Shown here piece by piece: positions 26,824 to 35,573 of a DNA stretch of 64,000 bases. Origin of the DNA: an uncultured Lachnospiraceae bacterium (GTDB taxonomy: Bacteria > Bacillota > Clostridia > Lachnospirales > Lachnospiraceae); contig CAJTTT010000010.1 of NCBI GenBank assembly GCA_910579285.1, forward strand, positions 1-64,000. The letters are read 5' to 3'. Position numbers and translations under genes: made by a program. Every line of letters begins with the position of its first letter. Position 1 is the stretch's first letter. The notes beneath the pieces are model-generated. The model searched no databases. It was not told the DNA's origin and saw nothing but the letters and a program-made list of their open reading frames with translations.

Positions 26824-27537
26824 TTATTTGATATATTTAAAAAACCGAAATGATACAATAATCCTTTTTGCCCTTTCAACCTTTATCTCTTGAAAAAACC
26901 GATAGACACCTTCAAATCCTATATTACTTATCCACTTAGGCGCCCTTCTTATATTTTCCGCGACAAAATCAACCGTTCCTCCACTGCCAATTGCATATTT
27001 TACATCACATTCGTTTAAAAAGCGTTGATTGTCCTCCATAAAATATTCTTGCTTTTTTGCCCCAAATCCCACGAATAAAATATCAGGTCTAAATTTTTTA
27101 ATATGTTCCTGACAGCTTTTTGTAAAACTATTTGAGAAAGGATAGTTCTCAAAGTCTGGTGAAAAACCGTCTACTTGAATAGCATATTTTTTCTTCACAT
27201 TGGCAATTGCTTTTTTTACTGAATCTTCTTTTCCTCCCAGAAAAAAGATCTTCATATTATTTTTTTGGGCATAATCACAAAAATCATACACAATGTCGCT
27301 ACCTGAAAGCTTAATAACATTTCTGAAATTTGGGTTTACTATTTTGGCAACTTTTAGAGGAACTTCTCCGTCCATTGTTGCATAATTTTTGTTAATAAAT
27401 TTCATCAGTCGCGGATTTTCGTTTGCATAAACAATTATCTGCGCATTTACCGTAATAATACACTTTGTTCTATTGCCTGCTTTTTCAAACAATTCTTTCC
27501 TATTAATTATATTAAAATCAATGTTGCAGAATCTCAT
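26824..27537 (-). CDS. WecG/TagA/CpsF family glycosyltransferase
   Basis: A 237-residue GT26 enzyme with YATMDGEVPLKVAK, KIFFLGGKEDSVKKA, DILFVGFGAKKQE and AIGSGGTVDFVAENIRRAPKW, the family hallmarks. Members transfer N-acetylmannosamine or N-acetylmannosaminuronate onto an undecaprenyl-linked GlcNAc or similar acceptor, the second sugar of the unit. The catalytic Asp is probably the D of ATMDG. It is the first gene of the AT-rich segment in transcription order. Confidence 0.88.
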   Translation of the reverse strand: MRFCNIDFNIINRKELFEKAGNRTKCIITVNAQIIVYANENPRLMKFINKNYATMDGEVPLKVAKIVNPNFRNVIKLSGSDIVYDFCDYAQKNNMKIFFLGGKEDSVKKAIANVKKKYAIQVDGFSPDFENYPFSNSFTKSCQEHIKKFRPDILFVGFGAKKQEYFMEDNQRFLNECDVKYAIGSGGTVDFVAENIRRAPKWISNIGFEGVYRFFQEIKVERAKRIIVSFRFFKYIK

Positions 27538-27678
27538 TGCAATAATACTTCCCTCTTTACTATTACATCATCTTTGCGCTTCCATCCCACAAAAAAACCG
27601 CTGCAAACCATGACTATGACAACGCCATACTTTACACCGGATTTTTTCCATTTTCTATGTGACTTTCCTCAGTTCCCA

Positions 27679-29271
27679 CTAAACTACTGCTTCTACAATC
27701 ACCTTTCCGCCTACCAGAATCTCATTCACACCCGTTTGCTTCTTTCTGTTAAAGTTAAAGCTGAGCAGATATCCCTTATCCAGATGGTAGTAATCCAGAT
27801 ATTCGCCGAGCTGTTTTTCTCCGCGCCTGTTGTACTCATCCCCGTGCCAGATTTTCAGCTCCACTACATACTGCTCTCCCAGATAATCCACGATCACGTC
27901 GGTTCTCGAAGCGTCCCTGGTTTGCGCTTCCAAATAATAGTTGCCCGTGCCATTGATGATCGGCTTTAAATATAGCAGGAAAAATTTTCGACCGTAAGCT
28001 TCCACAAACTTCTCATCGTTATCCCCGTAAATGTCCGTGAAGTATTCAACGAATTTTTCAAGCACCAAATCCATATTAAGGCCGGTTTCGCTCACGAACT
28101 GAGGTCTATTTTTCTCACCATATCGAAACACATTGCTGTTAACGGATTCTTCCGCAACAAACATATTGAGCATTCTCATCTCAAAAATACGATTCGAAAC
28201 GACTACTTGACTGCCCCGGTCTTTTAAGAAACCAAACATCACTCCCATACTGATCGATTTTGTGTCCGGGCTGAATGGTATTCGTTTCCCCTGATAGATA
28301 ATATCTTCCAGCATTTCGCGCATGTCTGGGTAAGCGTTGAGCTGCTTGGCCATACTGTCAAACAAAGGCATTCTGATCTTCATAATGCGATTTACCGCTT
28401 CCGTTATTCCTACTTTTGTCCACCAACAATGTCCGCCGGAATATTCTTTTGTCTGCAGCGTCTCATCTATCATCTTGCAGACCAAAGACACCAGATAGGG
28501 ATAGCCGGATGTATACTGATAAATATCCTCCGCAACCGCCGGTATGTCCATGCCGGTCTGATGATCCGCCTCATATTCCCGCAACATTTCCGCGATTTGT
28601 TCCGCCGAAAAATCCATATCCACGTCAAAGCTTGCCGCAATATTCCAGGGACTATTGTACTGATGCTCTTCACCAAGGCGTATCTTCAACTTTAGATTTT
28701 TTATATCATATACGCCGGTAAGAATGACTGCGCGGAAGAGCGGCATATCCTGTCTGTGTAAATAATAACCCCGCAGCTGCGCCAGAAAATCAATGAATAC
28801 CTGATTGTTTGATGCGCTGTCTATCTCGTCGATCATAAGCACGATCGGTTTTGACGCAGTTTCACATAGCCGGCTCAGTCCTTCAAAAAAGTCATTTAAA
28901 GAAAGCCCGCTTTTTTCCTTCATGGCAAGCATTTGTTCAACTGCCGCAGTGTTCATTCCCTCCAGCAGTGCCTTCCTTCTGGAAAGAAATTTCCCCATTT
29001 GTCCGATAAATGCTGATGCAAAGGTCTGCTCATCCTTAAAATCGGCCGTGCTGAGCATCTGAAAATCCAGGGAAAAAACATGGTACTCCTCCCCAAGATA
29101 AGACTCCAACGCATAAAGCGTCGTAGTTTTACCATACTGTCTTCCCCTGTTGATGACAAAATACTTCCCTCTATCCACATAAAGCCGTTTGATCTCTTCA
29201 AGCCTTTCGTCCAACCGCACCATATAATGCTCTTCCGGCCTGCAGATTCCTTCTGTATTAAAATACCGCAT
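27679..29271 (-). CDS. AAA-ATPase-like protein with C-terminal PD-(D/E)XK nuclease-like domain
   Basis: A 530-residue protein of a family abundant in gut Firmicutes and Bacteroidetes. The N-terminal ATPase has FVINRGRQYGKTTTL as Walker A and VLMIDEIDSAS as Walker B. The C-terminal domain has the nuclease-like pattern DVIVDYLGEQYVVELKIWHG, with Asp then E-x-K. Biological role unknown; mobile-element or defence links are often suggested. It has a GGAGGG ribosome site and lies between the two halves of the exopolysaccharide locus, with GC closer to the chromosome than to the AT-rich genes after it, so it is probably an insertion. Confidence 0.82.
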   Translation of the reverse strand: MRYFNTEGICRPEEHYMVRLDERLEEIKRLYVDRGKYFVINRGRQYGKTTTLYALESYLGEEYHVFSLDFQMLSTADFKDEQTFASAFIGQMGKFLSRRKALLEGMNTAAVEQMLAMKEKSGLSLNDFFEGLSRLCETASKPIVLMIDEIDSASNNQVFIDFLAQLRGYYLHRQDMPLFRAVILTGVYDIKNLKLKIRLGEEHQYNSPWNIAASFDVDMDFSAEQIAEMLREYEADHQTGMDIPAVAEDIYQYTSGYPYLVSLVCKMIDETLQTKEYSGGHCWWTKVGITEAVNRIMKIRMPLFDSMAKQLNAYPDMREMLEDIIYQGKRIPFSPDTKSISMGVMFGFLKDRGSQVVVSNRIFEMRMLNMFVAEESVNSNVFRYGEKNRPQFVSETGLNMDLVLEKFVEYFTDIYGDNDEKFVEAYGRKFFLLYLKPIINGTGNYYLEAQTRDASRTDVIVDYLGEQYVVELKIWHGDEYNRRGEKQLGEYLDYYHLDKGYLLSFNFNRKKQTGVNEILVGGKVIVEAVV

Positions 29272-29449
29272 AATCCCTCCATGTCTGAGTCCGTATCACG
29301 CAATGCCTGCACTTCTTTGCATCTAAATATATTCTATCATTACGCTTTCAGTCTGTAAAGAAAGGCCGCAGCATCATCCGATGTAAAGTATGAAGTTGTC
29401 AAAGTACCTTTTAAATGAAATTCCAGTGCCGAAAAAGCTTCGATAATCC

Positions 29450-30844
29450 TTAGGACATCCTCCGCTCCCCGGGTTCTACCTTCATCAGCCTCGCCGTCTC
29501 CTCGCTAAATCCCTGTGTGCTCCCCGGAATAAACAATATTTTCAGGGTCAGCATAATCAGCTTCAGGTCAAGAAACAGGCTTCGGTTTTCTATGTAAATC
29601 AGATCAAGCCGCAGCTTATCATATGCGCTGGTGTTATACTTTCCGTAAAGCTGCGCATATCCGGTAAGACCGCTCTTTACCTGCATACGGTAGGCAAACT
29701 GGGGCAGTTCCTCCGTGTAATGCGCAACATTCTCCACGCGCTCCGGCCGTGGCCCCACCAGCGCCATATCCCCTTTCAACACGTTGAAAAGCTGCGGAAT
29801 TTCATCAATACGGAAACGTCTGATCACCGCGCCCACATGTGTGACACGGCTGTCATATTCGCTGCATACAAGTGCGCCGTTCTTCTCGGCATCCATCACC
29901 ATGCTGCGAAATTTAATAATGTGAAATTTTTTCCAGTTTTTTGTATACCGTTCCTGCCGGAAGAAAATAGTTCCTCCGTCCTCCAGCTTGATTGCAAGCA
30001 TCGTTGCCAGCGAAAGCGGCAGGGTCACAATCAATCCAAGCAGGGAGAGTGTGATATCCATACTCCTCTTTAATACAGTCATCGACAAAGACTCTTCGTA
30101 GGCGTTATATTTCATAAGCGGGCTGTCGATAAAATGTCGGTTTTCAAAGCCGTAAGCCATGATATCCGTGATCGTCGGCGTCACATAGAAAACCTTTTTT
30201 TGATTCATGCAGTAATACATCAGTTTTTCCCGCAGGCTGTAATCCACCTGGTAGAGGATCACCGTCTCTGAAGCGTCAATCGCCGCTTTTATCTCCTCCA
30301 TGCTTTTACTGGCAGAAATCTGTCTGTGTATGTTAAAGAGACTCCAGGGCTTGTTGTGTATTTTTGCCAGGAATGTCCCTACACTTTCATCTCCATAAAC
30401 AATGGTCGTTTCCTGTGGCGTAATATGATTCATATAATAGCGTTTTGCCACCACTGCCCAGACGCAGGCTGCCAGAAGCTGCACCACTGTGGTCATAAGT
30501 CCCGGCAGAATCGAAACGTATCTTCTTGCGATAAAACAGCATTCCACATAGAAAATCAAATCTGTAATCCCGAAGGCCAGAAGCTGGGAAAATACAGTTT
30601 CGCCAACCGAATACTGCGCGGGTTTATCCGCCCGGTAAATTTTTACCAGTCTGGTATAGATAAAAAGATAAAGCAGTAAGGAAACTGCTCCGCCCAATCC
30701 TCTGTGTGTGCGGAAAGCATAAAGGTTATAGTATGCGATCCAGACACAGGAAAAAAGCGCAAGCTGGATTCCCATGATTGAGACGGAGGATCTTCTCGAA
30801 AAGCTGTCCTTTCTGATCCTGCTTTCCCTGTGTCGTTTGTCCAT
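29450..30844 (-). CDS. Priming sugar transferase (polyprenyl glycosylphosphotransferase)
   Basis: A 464-residue membrane enzyme that starts repeat-unit synthesis by placing a sugar phosphate on undecaprenyl phosphate. The N-terminal half has four helices and a Rossmann-like domain; the C-terminal catalytic domain has KRSMDITLSLLGLIVTLPL, FFRQERYTKNWKKF, IIKFRSM, RRFRIDEIPQLFNVLKGDM and LVGPRPE. A GGAAGA site precedes the ATG. It lies downstream of the secreted-protein gene after a 150-bp gap containing a stem-loop. Confidence 0.92.
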   Translation of the reverse strand: MDKRHRESRIRKDSFSRRSSVSIMGIQLALFSCVWIAYYNLYAFRTHRGLGGAVSLLLYLFIYTRLVKIYRADKPAQYSVGETVFSQLLAFGITDLIFYVECCFIARRYVSILPGLMTTVVQLLAACVWAVVAKRYYMNHITPQETTIVYGDESVGTFLAKIHNKPWSLFNIHRQISASKSMEEIKAAIDASETVILYQVDYSLREKLMYYCMNQKKVFYVTPTITDIMAYGFENRHFIDSPLMKYNAYEESLSMTVLKRSMDITLSLLGLIVTLPLSLATMLAIKLEDGGTIFFRQERYTKNWKKFHIIKFRSMVMDAEKNGALVCSEYDSRVTHVGAVIRRFRIDEIPQLFNVLKGDMALVGPRPERVENVAHYTEELPQFAYRMQVKSGLTGYAQLYGKYNTSAYDKLRLDLIYIENRSLFLDLKLIMLTLKILFIPGSTQGFSEETARLMKVEPGERRMS

Positions 30845-30909
30845 GTCGCATCTTCCTTTTCGTCTTTTTGTAAACGGGTATTCAGAGTATGAAAACGTGG
30901 TGGAAGCAA

Positions 30910-30952
30910 GGCATCAACCCAGTCACGAAGCAATTTTGCATGAGTTGATGCC
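30910..30952. repeat. Inverted repeat in the gap before the priming transferase
   Basis: GGCATCAAC (30910-30918) and GTTGATGCC (30944-30952) are perfect 9-bp complements around a 25-nt loop. The gap 30845-30996 holds nothing else that I can identify. On transcription it would form a stem-loop of unknown role within the exopolysaccharide operon. Confidence 0.6.
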
Positions 30953-30996
30953 CATATGTAACTATAAAAATACGGAATAACTGCAAAATGTTTTGC

Positions 30997-31623
30997 TTAC
31001 GGAAGTGCAATGAATGCAATCGGTCCGTTTCCCCTGAGAAGCAGGATCACATGATCCGTTCTCGATTCAACCACGTCCACTTCGAGCCATTGACCGTTTA
31101 CATACTGCCTTGCCGCAATCCTTGTGCCGTTTGGAAGTCCTTTCACATAGAAATTCACGGTGGCCGCATTAAAATTCGCAGCGGGGAATTTCACACCCAC
31201 CACATTAAGCAGTCTTCCGCCAAGTACTGCAGCCAGACTCTGCGCACTGCCAGCAAGTGAGCTGCTTACTCTGGACAGGGTTGTTGTCAGATTGCTGGGC
31301 ACACCGTTAATCAGGATCCTGCCGCCCTGTCCCACGGGCATTGCATTCGGCACACCCGGCGCAGAACTGACCGCGTTGTTGTAATACTCTCCGGCGTTTA
31401 ATCCTCTCTGTGCCGCTGCCTGTGCGTCCGCTGCGTTTGCAAATCCTTCACCCGCATAAGACGGTTGCGTGCCGGAGGCTTCCACAGCTTCCGATGGCCC
31501 CTGGATAATAATCACTTTTGTTTCCTGTTTGACCACTACAGATGTGGAAGGTGACTCTGCGGCCGACACCGTCATGGATGTAACCAGCAGAGAAGCTGTC
31601 AATAAAGCCATAAATCTTTTCAC
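30997..31623 (-). CDS. Small secreted protein of unknown function
   Basis: A 208-residue protein with a signal peptide (KRFMALLTASLLVTSMTVSA, cleavage likely after the Ala-Ala-Glu region) and an Ala/Asn/Gly-rich body without a recognised domain. The last 60 residues look like a beta-rich fold (VNFYVKGLPNGTRIAARQYV, then VILLLRGNGPIAFIALP). The start is placed at a GTG at 31623 because AAAGGAGG overlaps the upstream ATG at 31632 and sits 9 nt from the GTG. Neighbours suggest a role at the cell surface with the polysaccharide. Confidence 0.7.
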   Translation of the reverse strand: MKRFMALLTASLLVTSMTVSAAESPSTSVVVKQETKVIIIQGPSEAVEASGTQPSYAGEGFANAADAQAAAQRGLNAGEYYNNAVSSAPGVPNAMPVGQGGRILINGVPSNLTTTLSRVSSSLAGSAQSLAAVLGGRLLNVVGVKFPAANFNAATVNFYVKGLPNGTRIAARQYVNGQWLEVDVVESRTDHVILLLRGNGPIAFIALP

Positions 31624-31739
31624 GAGAACCATCCTCCTTTCTTTTTTGTTTTAGGAAATGACAGGAGTCATTTCCCGATCTATATCAGCATTCCAAAGAT
31701 ATGCGAAAAAATCCTCCGCAATCCGGGATGCAGATATCC

Positions 31740-32555
31740 CTACTCATCCAAAATGACGCGGTCAATTTTTCCAGCCTCGTCATGGATCAGCGCTCCGGCC
31801 ACCACATACTGTGTGCCGTCTTCCCTGGTGTTTCCGTCAAGGGTCACCAGAAAATGGTACGGTGTCAGCCCTTCCCAGCCTTCGCGGAAATTTCGGTTCA
31901 TGCTTCTTCCCATACAGACATCTTTAAGATACGCTTCGCAGCCTGCATATGTTGTATAATCATATCTGCGCAGGATATCGCTGCTTTCGTCATAGTATGC
32001 CGCAAAGATTTCGTAGGTCAGCACATTGTCCGGCAGATAGAGATAAAACGTTTCATGCGTCTCAAAGAAATCCGCCTCCTCAAAACGGTGAAGCTCCTTA
32101 AAAGGAGAATCTTCCTCCAGATCATTCCCGTGTATCACCGTATTGAAATCACACATGTTCATTAGGTTGGGCATCTCCGTGTACACCGCTCCTGTGCCGC
32201 TTACATCTCCCCAAATGTCATGTGTTATGTAATATTCATCCGAAACAGGGCTTTGCAGGACGGGAAGATCGATTCCTGTACCGGGAATATACAGCCATGC
32301 AAATATATCTGGATTTTGTTCCTGCAGCATGGCAAAATCAATCTGGCCATCTGCAGCAGATTCGCTGAGATTACCCGTCTTCTCCGCAGGTTGTCCGGGT
32401 TTTTGGGACTCAGTCTCCATTGCTTTTGTTGATTCCTGTACGCTGGCTGCTTCCTGCACCGATTTCTGCTCACCGCTGTCTGCCGTGCCACAGGACGCCG
32501 CACAGACTGCAAGCGACAGCACGCCAAAATAAAAGACAGTTTTTCGCTTATTCAC
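31740..32555 (-). CDS. Class-B-sortase-like lipoprotein lacking the catalytic triad
   Basis: A 271-residue exported protein. The N-terminus is hydrophobic and ends VCAASCG (Cys22), a plausible though imperfect lipobox. The domain from about residue 78 matches sortase B (NPDIFAWLYIPGTGIDLPVL, DEYYITHD, GTGAVYTE). The YGH histidine is replaced (HGN, Asn144), the TLSTC cysteine is replaced (TLDGN, Asn242) and the arginine is replaced (Gln249). It is therefore predicted to be inactive as a transpeptidase, perhaps a binding or scaffold protein. It starts with GTG, 3 bp after the LCP stop, within the exopolysaccharide operon. Confidence 0.8.
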   Translation of the reverse strand: MNKRKTVFYFGVLSLAVCAASCGTADSGEQKSVQEAASVQESTKAMETESQKPGQPAEKTGNLSESAADGQIDFAMLQEQNPDIFAWLYIPGTGIDLPVLQSPVSDEYYITHDIWGDVSGTGAVYTEMPNLMNMCDFNTVIHGNDLEEDSPFKELHRFEEADFFETHETFYLYLPDNVLTYEIFAAYYDESSDILRRYDYTTYAGCEAYLKDVCMGRSMNRNFREGWEGLTPYHFLVTLDGNTREDGTQYVVAGALIHDEAGKIDRVILDE

Positions 32556-32558
32556 TTC

Positions 32559-33653
32559 TTAATTCCTCTCTGAGACAGGATCATAAAAAATCTCCAGTAT
32601 CATCTCATACAACGCCGTCTCGTCTATGTAATACTCTTCGAACTGTTCTCCCATCACTGTCTCACCCTCCAGTACATAGAAGCTGCTTGATCCGCCCCTG
32701 TAATCGAGGGCCTGGGAGGCCAGGTATACCGCTTTGTCTATGGTGACATCCGTGACCATTGCCGGCGAAGCGGCCCGGTACAGCTGTGCTATATTGAAGA
32801 TGTCCTCATTGGCGCTGCTTTTCGCCTTTTCGACAAATCCTTCCAGATACTGCATCTGCCGCTCCAGTCTTCTGTCTGCGGATGCAAAGGCGTCCGTGTC
32901 GCGCCAGCGCACATAGGTGAGTGCATTCTCCCCTTCCAGATGTACCTGCTTTCCTTCCTTCAGAAGTGGCGATACGGAAGTCATATCCTCCAAAACTGTG
33001 ACGTCCACTCCGCCCACCGCATCGTTTAAGGGCGCGGCCGCGCTATAATTGACCGCCGCGTATCCGTGTATGGGCAATCCATAAAACAGGCGGCTGACTG
33101 CTTCCTTCTGATAGACGCAGCTTTCTTCCATCCCGTTTCCGAAACCATGCTGGACACATATCTGAGCGGTGATGGTATTGATATAGGCGCCGGTGTCGTT
33201 GTACATGTCGATCTGTGTCATCGTATTGCGGTTAATGCCGATAAGATTCATCTCTTTTTTGCGCGGATTCAGTACAAGCAAAAACAGGGCATCTGCTTGT
33301 CCGCCATCCGTTCCTTCCGGCATTTCCTGTACGGTCTCCTCCTGCTTATCAATCCCCATAAAGAGGAATGTCAGAATATCTTCGTTATAAACATAAATCT
33401 GATTGTTATATTTGACCCAGCCATCCTGCCAGACTTTTTTCTCTGCTTCCGTCGGCTGCTGAGCTGACACAGCCGCCGAAAGACGTGGAGGCATGTCCGC
33501 CGATTGCTGTAGTCTGACTTTCCCTACGGCTCCCGCACCGAGAACACACGCACAGGCTGTAATCGGTACGGCTGCCAAAATTCCTGCACACCAAAGAGCT
33601 GCTCTCAGGCCTTTTCTTTTCTTACGGATCTTTTTTTCCTTATGACGGGAAAT
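32559..33653 (-). CDS. LytR-CpsA-Psr (LCP) family protein with no standard start codon
   Basis: LCP proteins transfer lipid-linked glycans onto peptidoglycan. The body shows FLFMGIDKQEE, DALFLLVLNPRKKEMNLIGI with NRNT, NYSAAAPLNDAVGGVDVTV and YVRWRDTDAFASADRRLERQ, whose arginines and aspartates bind the pyrophosphate lipid. A basic stretch (RHKEKKIRKKRKG) and a membrane helix (ALWCAGILAAVPITACACVL) precede it, so coding extends upstream of the first TTG at 33578. This stretch is in frame with the kinase gene and begins right after its TGA. The only initiators there are non-standard (ATT at 33653, CTG at 33608). The start is uncertain. Confidence 0.78.
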   Translation of the reverse strand: MSRHKEKKIRKKRKGLRAALWCAGILAAVPITACACVLGAGAVGKVRLQQSADMPPRLSAAVSAQQPTEAEKKVWQDGWVKYNNQIYVYNEDILTFLFMGIDKQEETVQEMPEGTDGGQADALFLLVLNPRKKEMNLIGINRNTMTQIDMYNDTGAYINTITAQICVQHGFGNGMEESCVYQKEAVSRLFYGLPIHGYAAVNYSAAAPLNDAVGGVDVTVLEDMTSVSPLLKEGKQVHLEGENALTYVRWRDTDAFASADRRLERQMQYLEGFVEKAKSSANEDIFNIAQLYRAASPAMVTDVTIDKAVYLASQALDYRGGSSSFYVLEGETVMGEQFEEYYIDETALYEMILEIFYDPVSERN

Positions 33654-33656
33654 TTC

Positions 33657-34784
33657 TCAGCTTGCGGCGTTCTTTTTGGCTTCGGCACTTTTTGTTTTTT
33701 CGGCATTTTTCTTTCCTTTGCGCGCCGTCTGTGCCAACTCCGGCCAGAGATACTTCTCGTCTAAAAACTGTATATCCGATTTCTTTTTTCTGGAAATTTT
33801 TTCTCTGTTTTTAAAAAGCGCCTCTGATTCTTTCTTTATCGACTGGCCACATGCTTCTATTCGCTGAAGTCTGTGTTTTTCCAGCTCTGGAAAGACTTTC
33901 TTTGGTTCCGGGCTTTCTGGCAGGATTTCCCGCGCCTTATCTGTCTCCCGGGCGCTCTGTCTGCTTTCTGCCGTTGCTGTCTGCTGCCCATAAGCGTTTT
34001 CTTCACCGTATCTTCCGTAATACTGCCCGTAGTATTTCCCATAATACTTGCCGTAGTATCTGCCATAGTGCCCGTAAATACTTCCGGCGCTCATGTCTAC
34101 TTTATTCAGTATCGCGCCGAGAACTCTGCATCCCGTTTTCTCGAGCTGCTCTTTAACCTTTCTCGCAAACCGCCTGCTGATGCCATTATTCTGAATCACC
34201 AGCATGGCGCCGTCACATTCTCTCGCCACTACCGCGGCATCAATGACACTCCCAAGCGGCGGCGTATCCACGATTATGTAATCAAACTGTCTGCGCAGGT
34301 TTAAAAGCATTTCCTTGAATTTTTCTCCACCCAGAAGTTCACTTGGATTGGGCGGCACAGGTCCGGCAAAAATCATGTGCAGATTTTGGATGTTGGTCAT
34401 ATGTACGACCGATTCCAGTGTTTCCTGACCTGCCAGCACATGGATCAGTCCATGATGCACCGCTCCGGTTTTATATCTTCCAACCAGTACGGACTTGCGC
34501 AGATCGGCATCCACCAGAACCACTTGCTTTCCAGCCTCTGCAAATGCCTGGGCAAGTTCTACCGCCACGGAGGTTTTGCCTTCATTGGGTGTGCAGCTTG
34601 TTATGACAATTGTCCGAATATCCGAACCACATAGCTCTATGTTTGTGCGAAGTGTTTTATAAGCTTCTCTTGTTCTGTAATCGTCCTGCGTCTCAAAGCG
34701 GAGCGTAATTTCCCGCGCCACGGTAAACGTTTTCGCATCAGGCTCCCCGGAAACGCCGCGATCTATACTCCTACCCTTTTCCAT
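33657..34784 (-). CDS. Bacterial tyrosine kinase (CpsD/CapB/YwqD type)
   Basis: A 375-residue cytoplasmic BY-kinase controlling polysaccharide length and export with the Wzz partner. Walker A is CTPNEGKTSVA, Walker A' is VVLVDADLRKS and Walker B is FDYIIVDTPPLGS. A tyrosine cluster with repeated YYGKYYG units lies near residues 237-262 and is the autophosphorylation tail. Unlike usual family members, about 110 further charged residues follow (rich in Lys, Glu, Arg). The start at 34784 has AAAGG 9 nt upstream and overlaps the Wzz gene by 14 bp. Confidence 0.9.
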   Translation of the reverse strand: MEKGRSIDRGVSGEPDAKTFTVAREITLRFETQDDYRTREAYKTLRTNIELCGSDIRTIVITSCTPNEGKTSVAVELAQAFAEAGKQVVLVDADLRKSVLVGRYKTGAVHHGLIHVLAGQETLESVVHMTNIQNLHMIFAGPVPPNPSELLGGEKFKEMLLNLRRQFDYIIVDTPPLGSVIDAAVVARECDGAMLVIQNNGISRRFARKVKEQLEKTGCRVLGAILNKVDMSAGSIYGHYGRYYGKYYGKYYGQYYGRYGEENAYGQQTATAESRQSARETDKAREILPESPEPKKVFPELEKHRLQRIEACGQSIKKESEALFKNREKISRKKKSDIQFLDEKYLWPELAQTARKGKKNAEKTKSAEAKKNAAS

Positions 34785-35544
34785 GCATCTGGACCTTTCT
34801 CGCATTTTTGTCGGAAGTCTTTTTCTTCTTTTTCCTGCGGCTCCCGCCTTTACCCGGATTTTCCCGCATCGGAATTAACGCCAGCGTGGAAAGTTCCAGA
34901 TATTTTTCGATATCCTCGGAGGATTTGATCGTATCATCCAGAAGGAACCCTGCCAGAATCACACCGCTCACCGCCAGACAGCCGAGTATGCCGCCCAAAA
35001 GTGTCCAACGCGCGCAGCTGGGCGATGCTTTCTCCGTGGGGAAATTGGCTGCTTCCACCATATTGACTGCATCGATGTCCATCACATCCTCTATATGTCT
35101 GCCAGCCGCTTCTCTTATGCTGTCGGCTATAGTCATTGCCACTGACGGATCGTGATCTTTCACTGTGATGGAAATCACACGGGTATCTTCCTGCGCGCTG
35201 ACAGAAAGTTTTTTCTGCAATTCCTTGTACTCCAGAGCAAGTCCCAGATTTCGGATTACCTCCTCGAGCACATATCTGCTCCCGATCAGCTCTCTGTAAT
35301 CCTTTGTAAGCTGGCTGCCCAACTGTACATCCGAGTAAGTGACTGCCGTATTTTCGCTTTTATTTAGAATATAGATCTTTGTGGTGGATTCATAAGTCGG
35401 TGTAATCAGGTATCTGCTGATCAGAAAAGCTGCGAGCGCCGCAAGAATACCGACTCCCAGAATAAGCCAGAACCTCCCAAGAAGGACAGCTATCATTTCC
35501 AGCAGATCAATCTCTACCGTGCCTGTCTCTCTATTATCTTCCAT
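34771..35544 (-). CDS. Wzz/CpsC-type chain length determinant and kinase activator
   Basis: A 257-residue membrane protein with an N-terminal helix (FWLILGVGILAALAAFLIS), an extracellular domain containing TPTYESTTKIYILNK, and a second helix near 175-200 (LLGGILGCLAVSGVILAGFLL) followed by a basic tail. This is the transmembrane adaptor of Gram-positive BY-kinases. It follows the phosphatase gene by 30 bp and overlaps the kinase gene. Confidence 0.9.
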   Translation of the reverse strand: MEDNRETGTVEIDLLEMIAVLLGRFWLILGVGILAALAAFLISRYLITPTYESTTKIYILNKSENTAVTYSDVQLGSQLTKDYRELIGSRYVLEEVIRNLGLALEYKELQKKLSVSAQEDTRVISITVKDHDPSVAMTIADSIREAAGRHIEDVMDIDAVNMVEAANFPTEKASPSCARWTLLGGILGCLAVSGVILAGFLLDDTIKSSEDIEKYLELSTLALIPMRENPGKGGSRRKKKKKTSDKNARKVQMHGKG

Positions 35545-35573
35545 CCGTTTTTCACACCCTTCTTTGGTTCCGT

